The notes: generated by a model not told the origin, from the sequence alone. DNA of 59,646 nucleotides from an uncultured Holophagaceae bacterium (GCA_903857495.1 CAIOFF010000046.1:1-59646), one strand, 5' to 3'; numbered from the stretch's first letter, positions 8,287 to 17,190 are shown. Numbers and translations are program-made.

Positions 8287-10386
8287 ATGGGCCAGCGCCT
8301 TCTCCTCGTGGACACCGACCGGAGCTTCCTCAAGGACCATCAGGTCAGCCTGGAAGCCGCCTTTGACGCTGACGTGGCGACCACTCCGGAGGCGGCCCTG
8401 GCGCGCCTGTTGACCGGGGATTTTGCGGTGGTGCTCGTCTGCGCCGAGGTGGCGGACAACAAGGGCTACTCGCTCTGCACCGCCATCCGCAAGAACCCGA
8501 CGCTGGATGGTGTGAAGCTCGTCCTGATCAGCGCCAAGGCCACGGAGGAGGAATACCGGCGGCACCAGAACCTGAAGGGTCGCGCGGATCTCTACCTGCA
8601 CAAGCCCATCTCCCCCAGCGCCCTGGTGGCCGCGCTCTCGCCCCTGGCGCCCGGCCGGGCTCTGGACCCCGACAAGCCCTTCGGGGAGCTGGCGGACATG
8701 GACCTGGGTGACGACTGGCTGGAGGGTCTCAAACACGCGCTGGATGGTCCTGAGGTCAGCGCCTCCGCGCCTGTCTTCGGCGTACGCCCGGCCTCGCCGA
8801 CTCCGGCTGTACCTGCCGCCGAGTTCCTGGACACCTTGAAGGTGGAGTTCCTCGAGGCGCAGATAGCGTCCCTCCAGGAGGAGCTGAGTGCCCAGCGTCA
8901 GCAGCTGCTGGCGGCCGAGGCCGACGCGCAGCAGGCTCGACATCAGCTGGATTCCGCGACCGTCAACCTCGACGAGTTGGAGCGCGGCAACCAGGAGGCC
9001 AAGACACTGGAGGCCGACCGGCTGGAACGCCTGGAGGCCCAGATCGCAGCCCTCCAGGAGGAGCTGAGTGCCCGGGACCAGCGCCTGCTGCTGGCCGAAG
9101 CCGAAGCGCAGCAGGTCCAGCGCCAGCTCAGCTCGGTGACCGTCAACCTCGATGAGCTGGAGCGCAGCAACCGGGAGGCCGAGGCCCTGAAGGCCCGCCT
9201 CGCCGACACCGAGAGCGCCCTGCGCAGCCTCGAGGAGACCCGGGGCCGCGAAGGCGACAACGCCGAGACCCTCAAGGCCCAGCTCCGGGAGTCCCTGCAG
9301 GAGCGCACGGACCTGATCCAGCAGGTGGAGGCGCTGAACCGCCAGGTGGGGGAGAAAGCGCTGCGGGCCATCGAGCTGCTCAAGGAGCGGGATCGGCTCC
9401 AGGGGGAGAACCTGGACCTGGAGGCCTTCCGGTCCAGGGCTCAGGAGCTGGAGGCTGCCCAGGCCGCCCAGGAGGCCTCCCTGAGCGCATGCCGGGAAGA
9501 CCTGGCCGCGCTCCGGGCCGAAGCCGCCGCGCGGGAGCAGGAAGCCCAGGACGTTCAGCAGCAGCTGGTCGCGGGCCAGGCGGAGCTCGCGAATCAGGAA
9601 GGGGTCCTGCGCGGGTGCAGGGAAGCCCAGGCCGCAGCTGAGCGGGAATGCGAGGACGCCCGGCTGGAGCTGGCCGTGGGACAGGAAGCTCTGGCGCTGT
9701 GCCAAGGGGAAGCGGGTGCCCGAGAGGCGGCTCTGGAAGCCTGCCAGGAGGCCCTCCGCACGGCCCACCAGGAACGCGAGGAGGCGCTCACAGCACAGAG
9801 CCAGCTCTCCGCCACCCTGGAGGGGCTGGTCGAGCAGCAGGCCGGTCGGGAGGACCTGCATCAGGCCACCCTGCTGGAGGCCATCGAATCCAAGGAGAAG
9901 GTGCAGCTTCTGGAGTCTGAGGTTGCCGGGCTGGAGGCCACCCTGCGTGGCCTGGGCCGCGACCTGGCCGAGCAGGGCGCGCTCTTGCAGCAGTGGGACC
10001 TGGAAGCGGAGGCCCTTCGGACCCAAATCCGCGAGCGGGACGAGCAGCTGGTGGCCAAGGACGAGGACCTGCAGCAGCGCGCAGATGAGACCGCCCGGCT
10101 GGCGGCCCAGGTGGCGGAGCTGCGGCAGGAACTGGGCCAGGCGAGGCTCCAGCACGAGGGCGAGCAGCTGGAGCTCATGAACGGCCTGGACCTCAAGGAG
10201 GCCGAGGTCACCCAGCTGAACGAGACCCTGGCTGAGCAGCGGGAGGCCCGCGAAGGGATCGAGCGGGAGAGGCAGGCGGTCCAGGGCCAGCTGGCCGAGC
10301 ACCGGGACCGGCTGCAGAGCCTCCACGGCCTGCTGGCGGAGATCCAGGAGCAGCTGCGTCGCGGCTCTGATCTCACCGGCCTCTGA
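8287..10386 (+). CDS. Pseudo-receiver plus long coiled-coil protein (FrzS/AglZ-like layout)
   Basis: 699 residues; ATG preceded by AAGGA at 8276-8280. Residues 4-120 fold like a response-regulator receiver: acidic pair in LLLVDTD (Asp9, Asp11), the switch Ser in LISAKA and the conserved Lys-Pro (LHKPIS) are present. The phosphoacceptor position, aligned in VLVCAEV, is Cys52 instead of Asp, so phosphorylation in the usual way looks impossible. A linker (about 120-175) leads to about 500 residues of nearly unbroken coiled coil rich in Glu, Gln, Leu and Ala. The layout matches Myxococcus FrzS and AglZ, polarity and gliding-motility proteins, but coiled coils mislead, so a functional claim is only a guess. 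The next gene starts one base after the stop. A 60-residue internal duplication is listed separately. Confidence 0.85.
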   Translation: MGQRLLLVDTDRSFLKDHQVSLEAAFDADVATTPEAALARLLTGDFAVVLVCAEVADNKGYSLCTAIRKNPTLDGVKLVLISAKATEEEYRRHQNLKGRADLYLHKPISPSALVAALSPLAPGRALDPDKPFGELADMDLGDDWLEGLKHALDGPEVSASAPVFGVRPASPTPAVPAAEFLDTLKVEFLEAQIASLQEELSAQRQQLLAAEADAQQARHQLDSATVNLDELERGNQEAKTLEADRLERLEAQIAALQEELSARDQRLLLAEAEAQQVQRQLSSVTVNLDELERSNREAEALKARLADTESALRSLEETRGREGDNAETLKAQLRESLQERTDLIQQVEALNRQVGEKALRAIELLKERDRLQGENLDLEAFRSRAQELEAAQAAQEASLSACREDLAALRAEAAAREQEAQDVQQQLVAGQAELANQEGVLRGCREAQAAAERECEDARLELAVGQEALALCQGEAGAREAALEACQEALRTAHQEREEALTAQSQLSATLEGLVEQQAGREDLHQATLLEAIESKEKVQLLESEVAGLEATLRGLGRDLAEQGALLQQWDLEAEALRTQIRERDEQLVAKDEDLQQRADETARLAAQVAELRQELGQARLQHEGEQLELMNGLDLKEAEVTQLNETLAEQREAREGIERERQAVQGQLAEHRDRLQSLHGLLAEIQEQLRRGSDLTGL
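8851..9210 (+). repeat. Tandem 180-bp duplication in the coiled coil
   Basis: Two consecutive 60-codon units start at 8851 and 9031. Both read Leu-Glu-Ala-Gln-Ile-Ala, then LQEELSA, then TVNLDELER at matching offsets, and share long identical DNA stretches such as CTCCAGGAGGAGCTGAGTGC. This is a recent in-frame duplication inside the coiled-coil part. Confidence 0.85.
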
Positions 10387-10387
10387 C

Positions 10388-11701
10388 GTGACGCTCGCCG
10401 CCGTCCTGCTCTGCGCTGTCCTCATTCTCATCAGCGGCTTCTTGGTGCTGGCCGAGTTCGCGGCGGTGCGGGTGCGGGAGACCCAGCTGGAGGCCCTTGT
10501 CGAGCAGGACCACCGCGCCCGCCGGGCGCTGGAGGTCCACCGGGGACTCTCCCACCACCTCTCGGCGATCCAGGTGGGCATCGTGCTGTGCGCCCTGGCG
10601 CTGGGCGCCGTGGGCGAGGGCCTCTTCGGCCATGCCTTCCACCTCCTCTTCGGTTCATTGCCCTGGCCCCGGCTGGTGCTGCCCCTCAGCACTGGCCTGG
10701 CCCTCCTGGTAATGACCACGCTCCACGTGGTGTTGGCGGAGCTGGTGCCCCGCAGCCTGGCTATCCGGTCCGCGCTGCCCTGGGCGCTGCGCACCTCGGG
10801 GCTCCTCCTGGCCTGGTCGCGCCTGGTGCGGCCCCTCACCTGGGGCCTCACGCACCTCAGCCGGCTGGTGCTACGGCTGATAGGCGCCACCTCCGAGGCG
10901 GATGCCGAGGACCTGCTGCCCAGCGAAGCGGAGTTCCGCCGCATGCTCGAGCGCAGCCATGATGAGGGCCGCCTCGAGCTCGACCGCAAGGAGCTCATCG
11001 AGAACCTCTTCGACTTCAGCCGTCGCATGGTGAAGGAGATCGCCGTGCCCCGGGCCCGGGTGGTCTGCTTCGACCTCACGCGCAGCCTCGCGCAGAACCT
11101 CGCCCTGGCCCGCGTCACGCCGCATACCCGCATTCCCCTGGTGGAGGGCGACCTCGACCGGGTGGTGGGCATCGTCCACCTAAAGGAGCTGCTCTGGGCC
11201 ATCCACGAGCAGGACGGTCTCCTCGACCTGCGGGCCCTGGCCCGGCCCGCCTTCTTCGTGCCCGAGATGAAGCCGATCCAGGGCCTGCTGCTGGAGTTCC
11301 AGCAGCGGAAGCAGCACCTGGCCCTGGTGGTGAATGAGCACGGCGGCGTGGACGGCCTGGTCACCCTGGAGGACGTGCTCGAGGAGCTGGTGGGCGAGAT
11401 CCAGGACGAGTTCGACCGGGAGGCCATCCAGCTGCGGAAGACCCGGGGCGGCGGCTGGCTGGCCCAGGGCAATGTCACCCTCGAGCAGCTTGAGGACCAC
11501 CTGGCCCTGACCCTCGAGGCCGAGGCCGGCTCCGTGAGCCTGGGTGGCTACTTCCAGGAGCGCCTGGGCCGCGTGCTCAAGCCCGGTGACGAGCTGCGGA
11601 TCCAGGGCTGGCGGATCCGCGTGCTGTCCATGCGGGGGCTGGCGCCCAGCCAGTTCCTGCTGAAGCCCCTGCCGGTGGAGGCCGAGCCGGACCATGACTG
11701 A
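10388..11701 (+). CDS. CNNM/CorC-type membrane protein with CBS domains
   Basis: 437 residues. A DUF21/CNNM membrane domain with about four hydrophobic segments (residues 1-160) starts LAAVLLCAVLILISGF and is followed by a short acidic linker. A CBS pair (about 200-330) contains VPRARVV and the LVVNEHGGVDGLVTLEDVLEELVG-type motif typical of the family. The C-terminal CorC_HlyC domain is at about 345-430. Members of the family are linked to Mg2+/Co2+ transport or efflux; the old name haemolysin is misleading. The GTG start follows the previous TGA by one base, so translation is probably coupled. The end overlaps the next gene by 8 bases. Confidence 0.92.
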   Translation: MTLAAVLLCAVLILISGFLVLAEFAAVRVRETQLEALVEQDHRARRALEVHRGLSHHLSAIQVGIVLCALALGAVGEGLFGHAFHLLFGSLPWPRLVLPLSTGLALLVMTTLHVVLAELVPRSLAIRSALPWALRTSGLLLAWSRLVRPLTWGLTHLSRLVLRLIGATSEADAEDLLPSEAEFRRMLERSHDEGRLELDRKELIENLFDFSRRMVKEIAVPRARVVCFDLTRSLAQNLALARVTPHTRIPLVEGDLDRVVGIVHLKELLWAIHEQDGLLDLRALARPAFFVPEMKPIQGLLLEFQQRKQHLALVVNEHGGVDGLVTLEDVLEELVGEIQDEFDREAIQLRKTRGGGWLAQGNVTLEQLEDHLALTLEAEAGSVSLGGYFQERLGRVLKPGDELRIQGWRIRVLSMRGLAPSQFLLKPLPVEAEPDHD

Positions 11702-12524
11702 GCCCCTCGACGGTTTTCTGCTGGCGGCGGGTCTGGGGCTGCGCATGGGCGCCCTCAGCCAGTGCCTGCCCAAGCCCGCCTGGACGCTGCGGGGGCGCCC
11801 CCTGCTCCAGTGGGGCGCGGAGCAGCTGCGCCAGGCCGGGGCGCGGCGCCTCGCCTGCAACGCGCACCACCACGCGGACCGCCTGCGGGAAGTGGCCGCG
11901 GGCATCGAGGTCTGCGCGGAGCCCTCGTTGCTGGGCGGCGCCGGGGGGCTGCTGCACGCCCGCGGTCGCGTCGAGTCCGAGCTGCTCACCTGGAACGCCG
12001 ACATCTGGGCGGAGGCCGTGCCCTTCGGCCTGCTGCGGGAGCGGCACCGGGTGGCCCGCGCCACGCTGAGCTGGCTGCTCGTCCCCCACCCCGGTGGCGG
12101 CTGGAATCCCGTCTGGCTGGACGCGGCGGACCGGGTGCTGCCGCGGGGTGTCGTGGGACCCCAGGGTCCCTACCACTTCACGGGAGCTGCGGTCTGGTCC
12201 CAGGAGGCCCTGGCGCTGCTGCCCGAGGGCCCCAGCGAAGTCACCGAGCTGCGGCCTCGGCTGCCGCTGCACCTGGGGGTGGTGGCCGAGCCCTTCCCCT
12301 GGCGGGAGGTGGGTACTGCCGAGGCGCTCATCCAGGCCGCGGCAGAGCTGGCTCCGGACCAGGAGGGCCGGCTGCCCGGTTGCTACGTGCACCCGGCCGC
12401 GGTTCCCTCGGGGCGGCTCACCCGCTGTGTCCTTGGTCCCGGCGCCGCGCCCCCGCCCGCCCTCACGGATGGCGGAGCCCTGTGGTTCGAGGAGCACGGG
12501 AACCAGGTCCGCCTGGGGCTGTAG
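11694..12524 (+). CDS. Nucleotidyltransferase, MurU-like
   Basis: 276 residues. The N-terminal sugar-nucleotidyltransferase signature is present as LAAGLGLRM (GxGxR) and LPKP, with the metal-binding Asp probably in TWNADIW. MurU converts MurNAc-1-phosphate to UDP-MurNAc in peptidoglycan recycling. The assignment rests on the fold plus the AmgK-like kinase that follows; mannose-1-phosphate guanylyltransferase relatives look similar. The protein is about 50 residues longer than typical MurU, with a Pro/Gly-rich C-terminal extension. The first 8 bases overlap the preceding gene. Confidence 0.75.
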   Translation: MTEPLDGFLLAAGLGLRMGALSQCLPKPAWTLRGRPLLQWGAEQLRQAGARRLACNAHHHADRLREVAAGIEVCAEPSLLGGAGGLLHARGRVESELLTWNADIWAEAVPFGLLRERHRVARATLSWLLVPHPGGGWNPVWLDAADRVLPRGVVGPQGPYHFTGAAVWSQEALALLPEGPSEVTELRPRLPLHLGVVAEPFPWREVGTAEALIQAAAELAPDQEGRLPGCYVHPAAVPSGRLTRCVLGPGAAPPPALTDGGALWFEEHGNQVRLGL

Positions 12525-12595
12525 AGCTGGTTCCGGAGGGAATCTGCCGACGCGTCCCCCGTGCCGGAAGGCCCCGGTCGGAGTACCCTGAGGGG

Positions 12596-13579
12596 ATGGA
12601 CCCTCGTCTGCACCGTGCCCTGGACCGCTGGAGCGTGTCGGAGCCCCGGCCCCTGGTTGGGGATGCGGGCAGCCGGCAGTACATCCGAGTGGCCCACGCG
12701 CAGCTGGGCACCGCCATGGTGGTGCTGCATCCGCTGGATACCCCGGAGAAGAACGACGACAGCTACTTCGAGTTCCGGGCCCTGCAGGCCTACCTGGATC
12801 CCCTGCTGCGGGTGCCCACCATCCTCCACACCGACGACGAGGACCGCTGCCTCCTGGTGGAGGACCTGGGCGACACCACCCTGGAGCGCCGGCTGGTGGA
12901 GCACCCCGAAGAGGAGCTCGCCTGGGCGGAGCGGGCGGGCTGGCTGCTGGCCACCCTGGCGGGGGCCCTGACCCTGGGGGCGCCGGGCCATGCCTTCTTC
13001 ATGCAGCGGGCCTTCGACCAGGCCAAGTTCCAGTTCGAGTGGGACTACTGTCGCACGAACTTCTTCCAGGACTTCCTGCAGAAGGAGCCGCCGCGCTGGC
13101 TGGACCGCCTGATGGAGGAGGCCCACGCGAGCCTGGAGACCCGGGCGCACTTCTTCGCCCACCGCGACTTCCATGTGCGCAACCTGATGGTCCACGGGGA
13201 CCGCCTGGTGGTCATCGACTTCCAGGATGCCCGCCGGGGCGCTGCCACCTACGACTTGGCCAGCATCCTTTACGACGGCTACTGGGACTGGTCCCGGGAG
13301 GCCGGGCGGGCCCTCCTCCACCCCCTCCAGCAGGAGCTGGGCTGGAACCACGAGGCCCTGCTCGAAGAGCTGACCCTCAGCGCCATCCAGCGCAACCTCA
13401 AGATCCTCGGCACCTACGGGCATCAGATCGTGCACAAGAAGAAGGCCCTGTTCGCCTCCGCGATCCCCCGCACCCTGCGGCACCTCCGGGGGCACTTCCA
13501 GCGCATGAACCACCAGGACGGCGTCCTCGCGAGCGAGCACCTGCTGCGGCTGGTGGAAGAGCGGCTGCTGAAGGGCTAG
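12596..13579 (+). CDS. Aminoglycoside-phosphotransferase-fold sugar kinase, AmgK-like
   Basis: 327 residues from ATG 12596; the open frame extends upstream but overlaps the MurU-like gene and has no coding character there. The catalytic loop HRDFHVRN (His189, Asp191) and the metal-binding DFQDARRG (Asp208) are the APH-family hallmarks, followed by TYDLASI. AmgK phosphorylates the anomeric carbon of MurNAc/GlcNAc, and it pairs with MurU as here. The 71-base gap to the upstream gene shows no hairpin. The TAG stop shares the palindrome CTAG with the stop of the opposing sirtuin gene, so the two ends overlap by 4 bases. Confidence 0.82.
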   Translation: MDPRLHRALDRWSVSEPRPLVGDAGSRQYIRVAHAQLGTAMVVLHPLDTPEKNDDSYFEFRALQAYLDPLLRVPTILHTDDEDRCLLVEDLGDTTLERRLVEHPEEELAWAERAGWLLATLAGALTLGAPGHAFFMQRAFDQAKFQFEWDYCRTNFFQDFLQKEPPRWLDRLMEEAHASLETRAHFFAHRDFHVRNLMVHGDRLVVIDFQDARRGAATYDLASILYDGYWDWSREAGRALLHPLQQELGWNHEALLEELTLSAIQRNLKILGTYGHQIVHKKKALFASAIPRTLRHLRGHFQRMNHQDGVLASEHLLRLVEERLLKG

Positions 13580-14295
13580 CTGCCTAGCAGCTCCGCCACC
13601 AGGGCTGGGACCAGCTCGGTGGCGCGGCCGGTGCGCGCCTCCTGGAAGGCGCTGGCCACGCGGCTGGGCTCCAGGTTCAGCTCGAGGGTGCGGCAGCGGG
13701 GACCCACGGCGTCAACGAACCCGGCGGCGGGGTAGACATGGCCGCTGGTGCCGATGGCCGCAAAGAGGTCGCACTGCGCCAAGGCGTCATAGATCTGATC
13801 CATCGCCATGGGGAGCTCGTGGAACCAGACGATGTGGGGCCGCAGGCGCGGGTTGCCGCAGGCGGGGCAGGAGCTGTCGGGAGCCATGTCGCCGGGCCAG
13901 TCCAGGACGGCGCCGCAGCCCGTGCAGCGGCCCTTCAGCAGCTCGCCGTGCATGTGGATGAGGTTGCGGGAACCCGCCCGGTCATGGAGGTCGTCCACGT
14001 TCTGGGTCACCAGCAGGAGCTCACCCGGCCAGGCGCGCTCAAGCCGGGCGAGGGCGTGGTGCGCCGCGTTGGGTTCGACGGTGGCAAGGCCCCGGCGGCG
14101 CTCGTTGTAGAAGCGATGGACCAGCTCAGGATCCCGCCGGAAGGCCTCCGGGGTGGCGACGTCCTCCAGGCGGTGGCGCTCCCACAGCCCATCCCCGTCC
14201 CGGAAGGTGCGCACACCGCTCTCCGCCGAGATCCCGGCGCCGGTCAGGAGCACCAGCCGGGCCTCGCGGGGGAGGGGTGGATGGGTCCGGCTCAT
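13576..14295 (-). CDS. cobB: Sir2-family NAD-dependent protein deacylase (CobB type)
   Basis: 239 residues. Sirtuin motifs: GAGISAESGV (residues 19-28), TFRD, TQNVDDLHDRAG (97-108), catalytic His116 in HMHGE, and a zinc site of Cys124, Cys127, Cys143 and Cys146. The Tyr63-x-x-Arg66 pair (FYNERR) is the signature of class III, SIRT5/CobB-like enzymes that also remove succinyl and malonyl groups. The start ATG overlaps the stop of the upstream phosphodiesterase by 4 bases (ATGA), so both are one transcript. Confidence 0.95.
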   Translation of the reverse strand: MSRTHPPLPREARLVLLTGAGISAESGVRTFRDGDGLWERHRLEDVATPEAFRRDPELVHRFYNERRRGLATVEPNAAHHALARLERAWPGELLLVTQNVDDLHDRAGSRNLIHMHGELLKGRCTGCGAVLDWPGDMAPDSSCPACGNPRLRPHIVWFHELPMAMDQIYDALAQCDLFAAIGTSGHVYPAAGFVDAVGPRCRTLELNLEPSRVASAFQEARTGRATELVPALVAELLGS

Positions 14296-15956
14296 GGCTT
14301 GGGCGAGGCGGGCTTTCCGGTGATTGGAGCGCCCAGGTCGAGGGCCCGGCCGTCGACAGGGCCGGGCTGCAGACCCAGCTCCCGGGCCAGGGTGGGGGCC
14401 AGGTCCACGATGCGCACGGGCTCCCGCCGCTCACCGGCCTTCCAGGGCCCCCAGAAGATCAGCGGCACGCGCCGGTCATAGGCGTTGGGCGTGCCGTGTC
14501 CCGCCGGATAGGTGGCCGGGGGGCCGCCCATGACGACGAAGGGCTTCACCGCCACCAGGAGGTCGCCGCTGCGGTCCGCGTGGAAGCTGCGCCGCAGCAG
14601 GACGCGGGTGGTGCTGTCCCGCGGGCTGCCGGTGGCGGCGGGATCCGTGGCGAGCATCTCCTCGTAGGTGAAGGCGTCGGCGATCTCGGGGCGGGCGCGC
14701 AGCCAGGTCTGGGCCCGGCGGAGCACCTCGCCGCGGTCCAGCTTCGCCGCCGTCAGGACGGCTTCATCCAGGTAGAGCACGTTGGGTTCCTGGACGGGCT
14801 TCAGCAGGTCGCGGTCCACCTTGAAGGCGGTCTTCAGCTCGGCCTGCAGAGCGGCCATGAAGGGCTCGATCTGCAGGCGGCGGGCGGGGAAGCCCTGCTC
14901 GGCCAGCACCTCGACCATGTCCAGGGCGCCGTGGTCTGCAGACAGGATCACCCAGGCTCCCGGATGCTGGCGGTGGATCCGGTCCAGCAGGCGGCCCAGG
15001 CCCCGGTCCAGGCGGTGGAGCTGGTCGCGCATCTCGGTGCCGAGCATGCCGTACTGGTGCCCGATGTAGTCGGTCGAGGAGAAGCTCAGGGCCAGCAGGT
15101 CCGTGCCGGGGCCCTGGCCCAGGTGCTCGCCGTCCAGCAGGGCTTCCGCGGCCTCCAGGGTCACCGCGTCCAGGAAGGGGGAGGGCCGGAACCGGGCTTC
15201 GAAGGTCTTGTCGAGCGGCATCCCCACGCCCTGGATCAGCCGGGGCAGGCCGCCGTTCCGCACGGTCTGCGTCCCGAAGACCCACTGGCCCGTCCGCCCT
15301 TCGGGGGTGGCCGGGTCCTTGAGCCAGAGCCAGCTGTCCGCGGCGATGCGGTCTGACAGACCCTGGTCATAGGTCACCAGCCAGGCTGGGAGGCGGTCCT
15401 GGTAGACGCTGGAGCTCGTGAACCCCGCCGCGCCGGTGAACCAGTAGACCCCCGTGGGCTTGCGCCCGGCCATGAGGATGGCCGCGCGGTCCTTGCCCGA
15501 GAGCGCGAAGACCCGGCTGCCCGGCACCTGGGCCTGGAGCCAGTCGCCCAGCTCGTCCCCGAGCAGCCGGACATTGGAGGCGCCGCGCTGGGTCGGGGCA
15601 TGCAGAGGCTTGGCCTGGGGATCCTCGACGCAGTAGACGAACTTGCCGGTGCTGCGCTCCACCCAGCGGTTCTCGACGATGCCGGTGTGGGCAGGGAAGC
15701 GGCCCGAGAGCAGCACCGAGTGGCCGGGGCCGGTCTCGGTGAAGCCGTGGTCGTGGTAGGCCTCGGTGAAGAAGACCCCCTCCTTGCGCAGCCGGGCGAT
15801 GCCCCCCGTCAGCTCCGGGCCGAAGGCCTGCATGAGCTGCGTGGAGAACTGGTCCACGGAGATGACCACCACGAGCTTGGGCCGCGGCCTTGCTGGCGGG
15901 GCGGCCACCAGGGCCGACACGAGGGGCAGGAGGAGGCTGAGTCGGAGCAGCTGCAT
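14292..15956 (-). CDS. Type I phosphodiesterase / alkaline phosphatase superfamily, exported
   Basis: 554 residues from ATG 15956, chosen because it gives a clean signal peptide (MQLLRLSLLLPLVSALVAA) and a TGATG overlap with the upstream stop; an ATG 30 bases earlier is less likely. Metal site: SVDQF near the N terminus, nucleophile Thr in ETGPGHS, then SSTDYIGHQYG and SADHGALD, and GHGTPNAYDRRVPLIFWGP near the C terminus. This is the pattern of PafA/NPP-like phosphomonoesterases and diesterases. The substrate is unknown; localisation should be periplasmic. Third gene of a four-gene reverse operon. Confidence 0.9.
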   Translation of the reverse strand: MQLLRLSLLLPLVSALVAAPPARPRPKLVVVISVDQFSTQLMQAFGPELTGGIARLRKEGVFFTEAYHDHGFTETGPGHSVLLSGRFPAHTGIVENRWVERSTGKFVYCVEDPQAKPLHAPTQRGASNVRLLGDELGDWLQAQVPGSRVFALSGKDRAAILMAGRKPTGVYWFTGAAGFTSSSVYQDRLPAWLVTYDQGLSDRIAADSWLWLKDPATPEGRTGQWVFGTQTVRNGGLPRLIQGVGMPLDKTFEARFRPSPFLDAVTLEAAEALLDGEHLGQGPGTDLLALSFSSTDYIGHQYGMLGTEMRDQLHRLDRGLGRLLDRIHRQHPGAWVILSADHGALDMVEVLAEQGFPARRLQIEPFMAALQAELKTAFKVDRDLLKPVQEPNVLYLDEAVLTAAKLDRGEVLRRAQTWLRARPEIADAFTYEEMLATDPAATGSPRDSTTRVLLRRSFHADRSGDLLVAVKPFVVMGGPPATYPAGHGTPNAYDRRVPLIFWGPWKAGERREPVRIVDLAPTLARELGLQPGPVDGRALDLGAPITGKPASPKP

Positions 15957-16597
15957 CAGAAGGACACCCCGGCGCCGAAGGTCCACATGCGCTCGAACTC
16001 CTGGCCGTTCCCCTGGGCGGCGAAGTAGGTGGCCAGATCCGACACGCTGCTGAGCTTCACAGGGTGATCCTTGCTGACCGGCTGCTGGTAGCTGGCAACC
16101 AGGTAGGGACTGACGATCACGGCCGGGATGCGCCAGCGGGCGCCGACCCGCAGCCAGGTGCGGCTCAGGTCCTTGGAGCTGGAGGCCCCGGCGGTATCAA
16201 AGGTGTAGTGCTGAAAGCGCTGGATGAGGCCGATCTCGCCGGCCAGGCCCACGAAGGGCACCCAGACCTGGGCGTTCAGACCCACACCCACGCCCTTCTG
16301 CTTCAGCTTGGTGCCCTGGGCCGCGGCGCCCTTTGACAGGCTGCCATCGGCACTCAGCTGGCTGTATTCCAGCCCGCCTTCGAGCTTGAGCAGAGGGCCC
16401 AGCTGGAAGAGCTGCCGGTTCGCGGAGGCGAGGAAGCCGCCGCCGGTGCTGAGGTCGCCGGCCACCAGCTGGCCGGTGCCGGAGAGCAGGGTCTGGGGCA
16501 GGCTCTGGCCCGAAGGCCGGGGCAGCTCCAGGCGCAGGTCCCACTGGGCGCAGAGCGGCAGCGCCGCGAGGCAGAGCGGAACAAGGGCGAGGCGCAT
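15956..16597 (-). CDS. Small outer-membrane beta-barrel protein, unknown function
   Basis: 213 residues from ATG 16597, where a signal peptide (MRLALVPLCLAALPLCAQ) begins; a longer GTG start at 16657 would precede it with a charged tail and is less likely. The mature protein alternates polar and hydrophobic residues (LLKLEGGLEYSQL, WLRVGARWRI) and ends in Gly-Val-Ser-Phe, the terminal aromatic recognised by the barrel assembly machinery. No enzyme motif is seen. The stop overlaps the start of the phosphodiesterase. Confidence 0.75.
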   Translation of the reverse strand: MRLALVPLCLAALPLCAQWDLRLELPRPSGQSLPQTLLSGTGQLVAGDLSTGGGFLASANRQLFQLGPLLKLEGGLEYSQLSADGSLSKGAAAQGTKLKQKGVGVGLNAQVWVPFVGLAGEIGLIQRFQHYTFDTAGASSSKDLSRTWLRVGARWRIPAVIVSPYLVASYQQPVSKDHPVKLSSVSDLATYFAAQGNGQEFERMWTFGAGVSF

Positions 16598-16638
16598 GAA
16601 GGCTCCAGGGCGAATAACGATCATACCCGGCCGGAGGC

Positions 16639-17190
16639 TCAGGACCGGGTCCGCCACTTGATGCTGCAGCCCATGCTGGGGTGCTGGAACTCGACGGAGG
16701 GCTGGCCACCCAGGACACCCTCGATGGCCTCTCTCAGGTCCTGGCGGGTGACCCGGGTCGGGTCCTTCCAGCTGTCGTCCAGGCGCCCGCGGTAGGCCAG
16801 GCGACGGTGGGAATCGAAGAGGAAGAAGTCAGGCGTGCAGACGGCGCCCAGGGCCCGCACCACGGTCTGCTCCTCGTCCCAGAGGTAGGGGAAGACATAG
16901 CCCCGGGCCTGGGCGCGGCGGCGCATGGCCTCGAAGCTGTCCTCGGGGTGGGTCACGGCGTCGTTGGCGTTGACACCCACCACGGCACAGCGGCCCGCAT
17001 GGTCCCTGGCCAGCTGGTTCAGGCGGTCGTCGATGGCCTGCACATAGGGGCAGTGGTTGCACATGACGGCCACGAGAAGCGCCGGGGTGTGGAAGTCATG
17101 CAGCGACCAGAGGCGACCATCCACGCCGGGCAGGGTGAAGTCCGGGCAGGCCAAGCCCAGGGGAACCATCGTGGACTCCGTGAGGGACAT
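16639..17190 (-). CDS. Thioredoxin-like / AhpC-TSA-fold protein
   Basis: 183 residues from ATG 17190, preceded by GGAGG at 6 bases. AhpC/TSA fold: LACPDFTLPGVDG near the N terminus, redox pair CNHC (MCNHCPYV), and cis-Pro region TPDFFLFD. The end PSMGCSIKWR is typical of a family annotated only as thioredoxin family protein. Likely a thiol redox protein. No signal peptide is evident, so cytoplasmic. The first gene of the reverse operon; the 41-base gap after it shows no terminator. Confidence 0.88.
   Translation of the reverse strand: MSLTESTMVPLGLACPDFTLPGVDGRLWSLHDFHTPALLVAVMCNHCPYVQAIDDRLNQLARDHAGRCAVVGVNANDAVTHPEDSFEAMRRRAQARGYVFPYLWDEEQTVVRALGAVCTPDFFLFDSHRRLAYRGRLDDSWKDPTRVTRQDLREAIEGVLGGQPSVEFQHPSMGCSIKWRTRS

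Noticed and set aside
8281..11478. 1065-codon minus-strand frame over the coiled-coil and CorC genes
   Set aside because: Leu/Gly/Ser/Arg-rich shadow, no domain; the forward genes have domains, starts and ribosome sites.
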